Source of the DNA: JAICYJ01 sp963737445
GTDB lineage: Bacteria; Actinomycetota; Thermoleophilia; Gaiellales; JAICJC01
NCBI GenBank assembly: GCA_963737445.1
Contig: CAVTSO010000019.1
Location: 186,001-250,000, forward strand
DNA length: 64,000 nucleotides
Reading direction: 5' to 3'
The notes beneath the pieces were generated by a model. The model made no database searches and was not told the DNA's origin. It worked only from the letters and a program-made list of their open reading frames with translations. Both the position numbers and the translations under genes were made by a program. This document shows positions 1 through 7,611 of the stretch, in pieces; position 1 is the first letter of the stretch; each line of letters starts with the position of its first letter.

Positions 1-1443
1 GGTGGCACCCATGGCGGGATTGGAGGGGTCGCTGCCCGGCACTGCCTGGATCAATGCGAGTCCGCCGGCGCGGTCGAGCTGGGCCGGCATCACTGCGGCA
101 ATTCCCGCGTCGGCAGAGAGGACGCGAACCACATCGGCACGGTCGGCTGCCGGGGTGACCACCTGGAGTGAACCAGGAGCCCCCGGCCCGAAGGCGGCCG
201 CCACCTGCGTGTACCCCACACGAGAGGTGTCGCTGGTGGGAACCACCTTGATCGAGGGCATGCCGGTGCGAATGCCCACGATCGGAGCGGCGAGGAGCAG
301 GAGGACGGCCAGCGCCATGCCACCGAATGCCAGCGGGTGGCGCCAGAGGCGCTCGGCCCAAGCGGCGAAGCGAGGGGAGCGGTGCTCGCCAGAGTGCACC
401 CAGCGCAGCGAAAGCCGGTCAACGCGCGGTCCCAGCCAGGACAACACGGCGGGCAGCAGGGTCAGCGCGGCCGCCAGCACGAACACCACCGAGACCATGA
501 TTCCGAGAGCCATCGAGCGGAATGCGGGGCTGGGGACGAGCATCACCGCCGTCAGTGAGACCAGGACTGTGACGCCCGAGAAGAGCACGGCCTTGCCTGC
601 CGTGTCCATGGTCACTGCCGTCGCCTCCACAGACGACATGTCCGAGCCGAACAGTGCCGCCCGGTAGCGGGCAACGATGAACAGCGCGTAGTCGATGCCG
701 AGCGCGAGCGCGAACATGAGTGCGAAGTTCATCGCCCAGATCGAGACGTCCGCCACCTGCGCGCCTAACGCGAGCACGCCGGCGCTGGCAACGAGACCAG
801 TTATCGTCAGCATCAGCGGCAGGCCGGCGGCGACCAGCGACCCGAACGCGAGCACCAGGATCGCCAGCGTGACCGGCCAGCTGAACAGCTCGGAGCGCAT
901 CATCGCGGTGCGGTTGGCGGTGTTGAAGTCGGACCACATCGCCGAGGCGCCGGTCGCGTTCACGCTTACGTCGGCTGAGCCGGCGGCGTGCAGCTTGCCC
1001 TTGAGGCGGTCGGCGGCGGCGACCATCTGGGTCGGATTCTGGGCGGCGCCGCCCATCACGATCGCCGTGTGCCCGTCATGGGACAGGGAGACGCCGGCCC
1101 GCGGCGGCAGCACCGAGACGATCGCCGGATCCGAGCGCAGGATCCCCTCCGCGCGTGCCACGGCGGCGGCAAAGGCTGGGTCGGACGCTGTCAGTCGCGG
1201 TGAATGCACGACCACCATCAGCGCCGTCGAGCTCTGCCCGGCGAAGTGCTGCTGGATCAGGCTTCGCGCCTGCACCGACTCGGAGCCATTGGCCTGCCAG
1301 CCGGCGCCGGAGAGCGCCGTCTCCACCCGCGGTGCGAAGAAGCCGAAGGCGACCGCGATCGCGATCCATGCCAGCACCACCGAACGGGTGTGCGTGGCGG
1401 TGAAGCGACCAAGCCGACCGATCGGCCCGACCACCGGGCTCAT
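1..1443 (-). CDS. MMPL-family RND transporter, C-terminus beyond window
   Basis: The frame is open from an ATG at 1443 to the left edge, 481 codons without a stop, so the C-terminal part is missing. The N-terminus has one membrane helix (around residues 17-32), then a periplasmic domain, then a block of helices containing the MMPL signature GIDYALFIVARYR, and another helix (LAVLLLLAAPIVGI) before a second periplasmic domain. MMPL proteins are proton-driven inner-membrane exporters of lipids or hydrophobic compounds. The start codon overlaps the TGA of the upstream DUF2892 gene (ATGA), so it is the last visible gene of an ArsR-led operon. Substrate unknown. Confidence 0.9.
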   Translation of the reverse strand, partial: MSPVVGPIGRLGRFTATHTRSVVLAWIAIAVAFGFFAPRVETALSGAGWQANGSESVQARSLIQQHFAGQSSTALMVVVHSPRLTASDPAFAAAVARAEGILRSDPAIVSVLPPRAGVSLSHDGHTAIVMGGAAQNPTQMVAAADRLKGKLHAAGSADVSVNATGASAMWSDFNTANRTAMMRSELFSWPVTLAILVLAFGSLVAAGLPLMLTITGLVASAGVLALGAQVADVSIWAMNFALMFALALGIDYALFIVARYRAALFGSDMSSVEATAVTMDTAGKAVLFSGVTVLVSLTAVMLVPSPAFRSMALGIMVSVVFVLAAALTLLPAVLSWLGPRVDRLSLRWVHSGEHRSPRFAAWAERLWRHPLAFGGMALAVLLLLAAPIVGIRTGMPSIKVVPTSDTSRVGYTQVAAAFGPGAPGSLQVVTPAADRADVVRVLSADAGIAAVMPAQLDRAGGLALIQAVPGSDPSNPAMGAT

Positions 1444-1670
1444 CGGGAGCACTCCTCGAGCCCGGCCACTCGCCGCAGGATCAGAGAGGCTGGACAGTCG
1501 CCGGCGATCACGTACAGCCACTGGTTGACGCCCGCGAAGGCGACCAGCACTAAGAACCACGGGCTGACGACGGCCGAGAGCAGCGCACCGATCAAGACCA
1601 CGCTGCCCGCCAAGCCGAACAGCACCCGCTCCAGCGACGCCGGCTGCCGAAACCGCTTGGCGGCGCTCAC
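1440..1670 (-). CDS. DUF2892 (YgaP-type) small inner-membrane protein
   Basis: A 76-residue protein starting with GTG at 1670, which overlaps the ArsR stop (GTGA). It has two predicted membrane helices (VLFGLAGSVVLIGALLS and PWFLVLVAFAGVNQWLY) followed by GDCPASLILRR, matching the inner-membrane domain that accompanies rhodanese YgaP. Such proteins often sit next to sulfide- or thiol-responsive ArsR regulators. A longer in-frame reading upstream overlaps ArsR and is less likely. Its role in this operon is not established. Confidence 0.7.
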   Translation of the reverse strand: MSAAKRFRQPASLERVLFGLAGSVVLIGALLSAVVSPWFLVLVAFAGVNQWLYVIAGDCPASLILRRVAGLEECSR

Positions 1671-2026
1671 GACTCCGCCTCCACCGGCTGGTGCGCTGGG
1701 TCGAGCAGCAGTGCCAGCTCGGCCACCGATTGCTGCAGCGATCCGCACACCGTCTCGCACAGGTCGAACACGCTCTGATCGGAAATGGCGTAGACGGTGC
1801 GGGTGCCCTGCTTGCGCCGAGCGACGATACCCGCCGCGTGCAACACGGCCAGGTGCCGTGACACATTCTGCTGCGTCGCGCCCAGCGCATCTGTCAACTC
1901 ACCGACCGACGCCTCCCCTGCGCGGAGGCGGTCGAGCAGCTTGATCCGCAGCGGCTCGCCGATCACGCGGAAGCGCTCGGCGATCAGGTCGACCAGCGGG
2001 TCAGGCAGTGGGTTGGGTGCTCGCAT
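1667..2026 (-). CDS. ArsR-family winged-helix transcriptional repressor
   Basis: A 119-residue protein with the ArsR fold: dimerization helix, recognition helix region QQNVSRHLAVLHAAGIVARR, and the wing QGTRTVYAI. The classical metal motif ELxCxC is absent. Instead two cysteines sit in DLCETVC near the C-terminus, which recalls thiol or persulfide sensing rather than metal sensing (inference). A strong RBS (AGGAGGAG) precedes the ATG. It is the first gene of the leftward operon arsR-DUF2892-MMPL and probably represses both this operon and the divergent genes at 2123. Confidence 0.88.
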   Translation of the reverse strand: MRAPNPLPDPLVDLIAERFRVIGEPLRIKLLDRLRAGEASVGELTDALGATQQNVSRHLAVLHAAGIVARRKQGTRTVYAISDQSVFDLCETVCGSLQQSVAELALLLDPAHQPVEAES

Positions 2027-2122
2027 TCGACTCCTCCTCTACTCGTGAACATTTGTATACTACTACACAACTGCAGATTTGTAAAAGAGCCAGCTGCCCC
2101 CGACGCCCAGAGAGAGGACCAT
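2027..2122. promoter_or_regulatory. Divergent promoter/operator between arsR and the monooxygenase gene
   Basis: This AT-rich pocket in a GC-rich context holds TATACT at 2056-2061, a perfect-looking -10 box on the plus strand whose complement also serves leftward. ATTTGTA occurs twice, at 2051 and 2077, and TTGT/ACAA (2053-2056 and 2067-2070) form an interrupted inverted repeat, as expected of an ArsR operator. Binding by ArsR is inferred from position only. Confidence 0.5.
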
Positions 2123-2488
2123 ATGGAAAGCACGCACACCAACAGCCCCACGACGCGCCCTATCTACACCACCGGATCATGGACACCCTTCCCGGAGCAC
2201 GAGCAGGGGTTCTTGGATGCTTGGCTCGAGTTTGCGCAATGGTCGATGCGGATGCCAGGTGCGGGCTCAGCGCTCCTAGCGCGCGACCAGCGCAACCCCG
2301 CGCGGTTCGTGAGCTTCGTCGCCTGGGACAACCTCCAAGCCGTCCATGCATGGAAGACATCGTCGGGCTTCGGACCTCGGATGGCCCGGGTGCAGGAGCA
2401 CATCGACATGTTCGGGCCCACAGAACTCGAGGTCGTCGCCGCCGTCCCTGCCGAGGTCCGACTGCTGCATGAGGCCATCACGGCGTGA
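2123..2488 (+). CDS. Antibiotic biosynthesis monooxygenase (ABM)-fold protein
   Basis: A 121-residue protein from the ATG at 2123, with an AGAGAGG RBS six bases upstream. An upstream in-frame ATG at 2045 lies inside the operator and was not chosen. The sequence has the dimeric alpha/beta-barrel pattern of ABM-type proteins (residues about 15-110: GSWTPFPEHEQGFL, ARFVSFVAWDNLQAVHAW). Members include heme-degrading and cofactor-free monooxygenases as well as proteins of unknown role. It overlaps the next gene by 4 bp and probably shares ArsR control. The reaction cannot be deduced. Confidence 0.72.
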   Translation: MESTHTNSPTTRPIYTTGSWTPFPEHEQGFLDAWLEFAQWSMRMPGAGSALLARDQRNPARFVSFVAWDNLQAVHAWKTSSGFGPRMARVQEHIDMFGPTELEVVAAVPAEVRLLHEAITA

Positions 2489-2895
2489 CGAAAGTACCGG
2501 CCGAGCTGATCGTCTACGGCTGGAGCTGCCCCGCCTGCACCCAGGCAAAGGCGGTGCTCGACCGGTTCGGCATCCCCTACGAGACCCGAGCCATGACGGA
2601 CTTGCCGCGCCGGCACGGCAGGGTGATCACGATGCCGCAGATCGTCATCGATGACGAGCTTCTGGGTGGTGGCCTCAACCAGCTACTCAAGCTCGCCCGC
2701 TCCGGCGGCCTCGAGCGCCTCGCCCAAGGCCAGATCGATCCGTGGGTGCAGATCACGCGTCGGATCGGCCGCGGTCACCAAGTGGTGCTACGCGACGCAC
2801 TGGGCCGCACCCAGATCACCCGCCGCGCCGCCAGCCGCGCCGAAGCACTCGAGATCGCCGCCGCGCTGGTCGGCGACCCCGCCGCCGAGCCGTGA
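2485..2895 (+). CDS. Glutaredoxin/thioredoxin-fold protein with CPAC active site
   Basis: A 136-residue protein from a GTG overlapping the previous stop (GTGA). The first 80 residues are glutaredoxin-like: beta strand LIVYGW, dithiol motif CPAC (Cys15, Cys18), and TMPQIVIDD with the cis-proline of the fold. The C-terminal 55 residues are charged and unassigned. It would reduce disulfides or mixed thiols in the cytoplasm. Pairing with the ABM-like protein and a cysteine-containing ArsR hints at a thiol or oxidant response (inference). Confidence 0.75.
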   Translation: MTKVPAELIVYGWSCPACTQAKAVLDRFGIPYETRAMTDLPRRHGRVITMPQIVIDDELLGGGLNQLLKLARSGGLERLAQGQIDPWVQITRRIGRGHQVVLRDALGRTQITRRAASRAEALEIAAALVGDPAAEP

Positions 2896-2931
2896 TGTCC
2901 TAGCTCGCCTTGAGGGCCGTCACCAGGCCAT

Positions 2932-3192
2932 GATGGCCAGCTACTCTCGGTGTGGCGCGATGCGTCGTGCTACTCCGATCGCGAGCGGGCCGCGCTGCGA
3001 TGGTGCGAAGAGGTGACGCTGATCGCGCAGACCCCATGCCTGCGACGCCGCGTACGATGAGATCGAGCGCTGGTTCTCCGAAGACGAGGTCGTCGCCCTC
3101 ACCGACGCGATCATCTCGATCAACGGCTTCAACCGCTTGTCGGTCGCGTTTCGCCAGCCGGTGGATGAACCGCAGCGCCCGCCGTTGAAGCC
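2932..3192 (+). pseudogene. Remnant of AhpD/carboxymuconolactone decarboxylase-like gene
   Basis: The C-terminal half of an AhpD-type peroxidase-like protein is readable: LLSVWRDASCYSDRERAALR and later DEIERWFSEDEVVALTDAII, with SINGFNRLSVAFR. The first part is in frame with 2944. One extra C in the run 3032-3035 shifts the rest by +1. The N-terminus with the CxxC active site is missing, so the gene is truncated as well as frameshifted. It follows the glutaredoxin-like gene closely. Confidence 0.75.
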
Positions 3193-3531
3193 GCGAGCTG
3201 CAGACGGCTCTCGCTCTCCTTTCTTGCTTGCGCCGCACGAACTCTACGGACACCCCTCCACCCCACTTGCATCCGTGAGGGCGCGGATGTCCACGAGATC
3301 CTCCGTTTCAAGCCAGCGATCGAGGGTGCGCCCGAGCAAGCTCGTGGAGCCGCGGATTCAGGGGCGCCATCGGCCCGCGGCTCGTAGGTCACTGGCGTCG
3401 CTAGCAGTCGGGTCAAGCAATCGCGGCGCACTCCGTAATTTCTCCTCCTTCGGATAGGCGCCGGCCCCCATGCGCGCCGAGCCGCGCGATGCGAGGCTGG
3501 AGGCAATCCAGATCCAGCGGAGGTGACAATC
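3193..3531. other. Non-coding stretch, no gene recognized
   Basis: No frame here has a convincing family match or start. The frame of the AhpD remnant stays open to 3457 but encodes a low-complexity Arg/Ser-rich tail. Just before the next gene a GGAGG RBS is visible at 3519-3523. The stretch reads as decayed sequence joining remnants. Confidence 0.5.
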
Positions 3532-4257
3532 ATGGCCAGCCAAACACAGTCCGCACCCCATTCGCTAGCCGCACTCGAGGTTTCGAACTTGTGGCGTCAC
3601 CTAGGGTGGTTTACGGTCGGAAGCACCGTCGCGTTCCTGATCCCCTACGTCGGGATCACGGTGCTCGACCTACAGCACGACGTCTTCTACCTCGCCTACT
3701 TCGCGCTGACGCTCGCACTGCTGGCGGCCTACGCCCGCACTGAGCATGTCGACGTGCGCGATCTCTTCACCCGCAACTGGATCGCGAGCGTCGGCATCGG
3801 CGTCGTCACCGCGATCTTCCTATGGCGCAACGTGATCGCCAATAGTTCCGCGACACCACGACCGCACGGCGCCTACTTCGCATTCGAACTGCTCTGGCGC
3901 GGCATCGGCTATGGCACGATCGACGCGCTGCTGCTCACCGCCTTCCCCTGCGCAGTCGCCTACGCCATCCTGCGTGGCCGAACCGGTGGGGTTCGTGGGC
4001 GGATCCGGTTCATCGCGCTCGCACTCCCGCTGATCTGGGTGATCACCGCCACCTACCACCTCGGCTACCCACAGATCCGCCAGGACGGGCTCGGTCGGCC
4101 GGAGACCGGCAACACGATCATCTCAGTGCCGGCGTTGCTGACCACAAATCCCGCCGGCTCGGTGGTCGCCCACGTCACCATGCACATCACCGCAGTCACC
4201 CACTCGTACGAGACCCGCGACTACCTACCTCCACAGACGTTCGTGACCTCGAAGTAA
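3532..4257 (+). CDS. Multi-pass membrane protein resembling CPBP/CAAX-protease family
   Basis: A 241-residue protein from the ATG at 3532, eight bases after GGAGG; a GTG at 3523 overlaps the RBS. It has six or seven hydrophobic segments. FELLWRG, TYHLGYP and HVTMHITAVTH occur in the order and spacing reminiscent of the E-x-x-x-R, F-x-x-x-H and H-x-x-x-N/H motifs of CPBP intramembrane proteases, but the first motif has a single Glu rather than the usual EE. Assignment is tentative; it could be a non-catalytic relative. It stands alone between gene remnants. Confidence 0.5.
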   Translation: MASQTQSAPHSLAALEVSNLWRHLGWFTVGSTVAFLIPYVGITVLDLQHDVFYLAYFALTLALLAAYARTEHVDVRDLFTRNWIASVGIGVVTAIFLWRNVIANSSATPRPHGAYFAFELLWRGIGYGTIDALLLTAFPCAVAYAILRGRTGGVRGRIRFIALALPLIWVITATYHLGYPQIRQDGLGRPETGNTIISVPALLTTNPAGSVVAHVTMHITAVTHSYETRDYLPPQTFVTSK

Positions 4258-4394
4258 CCCGCAGCCAGGCGCTCACCGGGCCTCTCAACGTGACCTGGCG
4301 CATATCTGGCAGGGCCGCTATCGTCTACCCGCCGAACTCGAGCGGCAGTTTCAGGTCGCGCCGGTCTTCAAAATCGGCATCACGCGCACCAGCG

Positions 4395-4640
4395 GAGCGA
4401 TGGCGCCGCTCACCCGCAGCGAGAATCGCGACCGGTCGGCCGCCACGACCACCACTCCTTCGATGCCGGCGAACGGCGATGGGCTGACCGGAGCGGGAAA
4501 CCGGACTTCGACCCGCTGCGGCGCGCTCTGGCGGAGATGCTCGACCGTATCGGTCGCGACCAGTGTTCCCGATCGGATGATCGCCACCTGATCCGCCAGC
4601 CGCTGCACCTCGTCCAACTCGTCTCCGGCTTGGACAAAGC
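4395..4640 (-). pseudogene. Fragment of ABC transporter ATPase (C-terminal part)
   Basis: Reading leftward, LDEVQRLADQVAIIRSGTLV is the segment after the Walker B/H-loop region of a DrrA-type ABC ATPase, followed by the usual C-terminal regulatory stretch up to APLVRVM. Walker A, signature and Walker B motifs are absent, and the final conserved tail is also missing. The fragment is truncated on both sides and abuts the permease gene. No start codon or RBS belongs to it. Confidence 0.7.
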
Positions 4641-4648
4641 CAACCTGA

Positions 4649-5965
4649 TCAGGATGAGCGTTGTCGTCCGGCAGGTCGCATCCGGCGGTGGTGTCTGATC
4701 GTGGCTTCCCCGATGGCGGCGCAGGCGACGAGTGCGGCGAGGACACCGAGTTGGGCTGGTATGTGGGTCGCGGCGTAGGTGATCAGCGCGACGAGCGAGC
4801 CCATACAGGCGACGGCTCCGGCGAGCGATAACCCGAGGCTGGTGGGTGTGCGTGCGACGAGGCGGACGGCGGCGATGTTGACGGCTGCGAAGATGATCAG
4901 GAAGCCGGCCGAGCCCATCAGGCTGATCCCTTCGATGTCGACGGTGTTGACGATCACGAGGGTGCCAAGCGTGGTTGCGATCAGGCCGCCGATGGGGCGG
5001 TTCCAGATCGGCGTGCCGAGCCTGTCGGGCAGCTCTCCTTCGCGTGCCATGAGGTAGGTGAACTTGGCGGCGCCGTAGAGGGTGGCGTTGATCGCACTGG
5101 CGGTTGAGACGACCGCGGCGACCGCGATCAGCTTGAAACCGGCGCTTCCCAGGAACGGCCGGGCGGCCGCGGCAAGGACGTAGTCGCGTTGGGTCGCGAT
5201 CGTGGCCGGCGCCAGGTTGCCGACGGCGACCAGGGCGACCAGAACGTAGAGGATGATCACACTGCCGATCGAGATCAGGTAGGCGCGTGGTAGCGTCCGC
5301 TCGGGGTCACGCGCGTCCTCGGAGGCGTTGGCGATCAACTCGAAGCCCTCGTAGCCGAGGAAGATCAGCGTCCCCGCGTAGACGATCGGGCCGAGTGAGG
5401 GAAACCCGGAAGGAGCGATCCGGCTGGGGTCGACCTCGAGCAGACCGCCCAGCACAAAGGCGGCCAGCACCGCCAGCTTGAAATAGACGAGCACCGCCTC
5501 GCCGCGGCCGACGACCCGCGCGCCAAGAAGGTTGAACGCCGCGAAGCTGACGATCACCATGCTGCCCAGGATCTGTCGCCATTCGCCGTTGGGATCCAGG
5601 CCCAGCAACGCAGCCAGGTAGGCGCCGAAGGCGACCGCGTAGAGGCCCAGCATGACGAAGTAGCTCAACCACAGCAGCAGGTTCAGCGGCCCGGCAATCC
5701 TGGTGCCGAATGCACGATCGAGGAAGGCGGCCGTGCCGCCTCGGCTCGGGATCAGCACTGACAGTCGCGCATACGACCAGCCGGTCAAGGCCGCGACGGT
5801 GCCGCCGACCAGAAACGAGAGGTATGCCCCGGCCCCGGCGATCTGCACCGTCAACCCCAGCACCGAGAAGATGCCGCCGCCGACCATCCCGCCGATCCCG
5901 ATCGAGACCAGCGCGGCGAGACCCAGGGGCCCGCCCGCGAGTTGTGGTTTGCGATCCACCGGCAC
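4649..5965 (-). CDS. APC-superfamily amino acid permease
   Basis: A protein of about 438 residues if it starts at the GTG at 5965. The frame stays open much further upstream but there runs over a decayed gene, so a start near the first helix was chosen; GTG at 5957-5959 is an alternative. The N-terminal signature GIGGMVGGGIFSVLG and some twelve hydrophobic segments are typical of APC transporters, proton-coupled or exchanging amino acid or polyamine carriers. The region ASEDARDPERTLPRAY in the middle is also characteristic. The surroundings are remnants, so no pathway context is available. Confidence 0.82.
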   Translation of the reverse strand: MPVDRKPQLAGGPLGLAALVSIGIGGMVGGGIFSVLGLTVQIAGAGAYLSFLVGGTVAALTGWSYARLSVLIPSRGGTAAFLDRAFGTRIAGPLNLLLWLSYFVMLGLYAVAFGAYLAALLGLDPNGEWRQILGSMVIVSFAAFNLLGARVVGRGEAVLVYFKLAVLAAFVLGGLLEVDPSRIAPSGFPSLGPIVYAGTLIFLGYEGFELIANASEDARDPERTLPRAYLISIGSVIILYVLVALVAVGNLAPATIATQRDYVLAAAARPFLGSAGFKLIAVAAVVSTASAINATLYGAAKFTYLMAREGELPDRLGTPIWNRPIGGLIATTLGTLVIVNTVDIEGISLMGSAGFLIIFAAVNIAAVRLVARTPTSLGLSLAGAVACMGSLVALITYAATHIPAQLGVLAALVACAAIGEATIRHHRRMRPAGRQRSS

Positions 5966-6069
5966 GCAACGATTCCAGCGCGCAACGCATGGTGCAAGGG
6001 GCGGAGTGGCGACCTCCTGATCGCGGCAACCAATCGCCGGGTGAACCCGGCCGCTCCTATGCTGCTTTG

Positions 6070-6487
6070 ATGCTTGGACTGCCGAGCGGGGTCGAGGCGT
6101 GCCTGTCTGATCTGGATGGGGGTGCTGACGCAGACGGCGCGCGTGCACGCGGCGGCGTGGAAGGAGAGGTTCGATGCCTTCCCGTGCGAGCGTGCGGAGC
6201 AGCACAGCGGGTCGTTCGTGCCGTTCGATCCGGTTGCCGACAACGATCGCTACCGGGATGGCGAGTTGCGCAATGAGGGGGTGCGCTCGTTCCTTGCCGC
6301 GCGCGGCATCGAGCTGCCCAGCGGCGATCCGGACGATCCGGTGGGTGCGAAGAGCGTGGCGGGGCTGGGCAATCGCAAGACCGACCACGACGGCTTCCAA
6401 CGCCTCGTTCGGGGATTCGGATTCCTGATCCCCGGCGTAGTCCGCGTGTTCGACGCCGCAGAGGCGTGGATCATCCACCCCGATTGA
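6070..6487 (+). pseudogene. Truncated, frameshifted HAD hydrolase (beta-phosphoglucomutase-like)
   Basis: The start region reads MLGLPSGVEACLSDLDG, close to the DLDG phosphoryl-acceptor motif. One extra G in the run 6118-6122 moves the rest to another frame, where VLTQTARVHAAAWKERFDAF, the cap domain and SVAGLGNRK follow. After that family resemblance stops and about 36 unrelated residues end at 6487, so roughly two thirds of the enzyme is missing. Residues that normally bind Mg2+ and phosphate in motifs II-IV are gone. Confidence 0.75.
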
Positions 6488-6527
6488 GCACGTCAGCCCC
6501 GGACGGTGTGGCACAGACGGGTCGGCG

Positions 6528-6870
6528 CTATCCGGCCAGAGCCGAGGCGGACTCACCAGCCTCGCGGTCGAGCAGCGCGTAGGTGGCGAGCTTGACCCGG
6601 TCAAGCAGGAGCATCCAGACGAGCGCGTAGCCCCAGGTGAGCGCTGCATGGCGCCACGGAAGCGGCGTCATCAGGATGCCCGACACGGCGATCAGGGTGG
6701 CCAGGATCTGGGTACCCAGCACCGCGATCAGCAGGATCGGGGCCGGGCGGACGGACCAAAGCGGGCCGCGGTCCCCGATGAGTAGCAGTCCAAACGACTC
6801 GACCACGCCCACCAGGCCGAGCGCGGCTACAAGCGTCATGACGTCGTGCATCTGCCGGCGTTCCGCCTGA
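6528..6870 (-). pseudogene. C-terminal remnant of P-type (H+-ATPase-like) cation pump
   Basis: The leftward frame shows LVGVVESFGLLLIGD, PAPILLIAVLGTQILATLIA and ALTWGYALVWMLLLDRVKL, the last membrane helices of a plasma-membrane-type proton P-ATPase. The phosphorylation (DKTG) and nucleotide-binding domains are absent. A conserved helix pair expected between GD and the WSVRPAP segment is also missing, an apparent in-frame deletion. The TAG at 6528 is probably the original stop. Confidence 0.72.
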
Positions 6871-6954
6871 CGCGACAAGTCCCGACCGAGCTCGCTGCGA
6901 GCAACAAGCGGACGCCCCCACGCCGACATCCGCCAGCGCTGGCACACGCCTCGC

Positions 6955-7365
6955 TCAGTTAGCCAGCGTCGCGGGATTCGTCGCCTGGATGCTGCCAGAG
7001 ACATCGCAGCTTGCCGCCAGCGTGTTGAAGACCGTTCCCTGCCTGACGATGTTGCGATGCAGAAGGTCAACCCGATCGGGCGGCTCATCGGTGACAACAG
7101 CGAGCTCGTAGCGGATCTCGGTGAACCGCGGCGGTGTCTGCTGGCGCTTCGCGCGGACGGTGATCGAGGCGCTGTCATAGCGAAACGGCAGCATCCCAGC
7201 GAACCGTTCGACGTTCTTCAGCACGCACGCAGCAAACGCCGCGGCCAGCAACTCAGCCGGCCCGGGCAACTCAGAAGCCGGCATCGCCGAACTGTCGAAC
7301 CGGATCGTCTCACCCGCGCAGCGCGCCTCCGAAACACCGAGACACGGTGCCTGCGGTGATCTCAT
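6955..7365 (-). CDS. OsmC-family peroxiredoxin-like protein
   Basis: A 136-residue protein from the ATG at 7365, with GGAG very close upstream (an imperfect RBS). Conserved OsmC elements are GPAELLAAAFAACVLKNVER, which includes the first redox cysteine, HRNIVRQGTVFNTL, and LAASCDVSG with the second cysteine. These enzymes reduce organic hydroperoxides in the cytoplasm. The N-terminus is unusual: another ATG (7372) in a different frame begins an OsmC-like peptide that soon stops, so the 5' end may have suffered a small indel. Confidence 0.75.
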   Translation of the reverse strand: MRSPQAPCLGVSEARCAGETIRFDSSAMPASELPGPAELLAAAFAACVLKNVERFAGMLPFRYDSASITVRAKRQQTPPRFTEIRYELAVVTDEPPDRVDLLHRNIVRQGTVFNTLAASCDVSGSIQATNPATLAN

Positions 7366-7611
7366 ACTCCATCGGCAAGGACGACAAGGCGAACCTCCCT
7401 CTCTCTGGGATTCCCCCAGTATGCGCGAGGCACGTTCCGGCCGCATCCGCGCCTCTTCTGACCCGACGGTGCGGACAATCCGCAGTCCGACTGGCGTATC
7501 ACGGGCGGTCGGCCGCGGCTCACCACTCGCGTGGCCCCCGCCTCAAGTGTTCACTCGGCGTGGCTGCGGTCCGCCGCTCTCGTGTCAACCACTCGCATAA
7601 GCAACGCGGCC

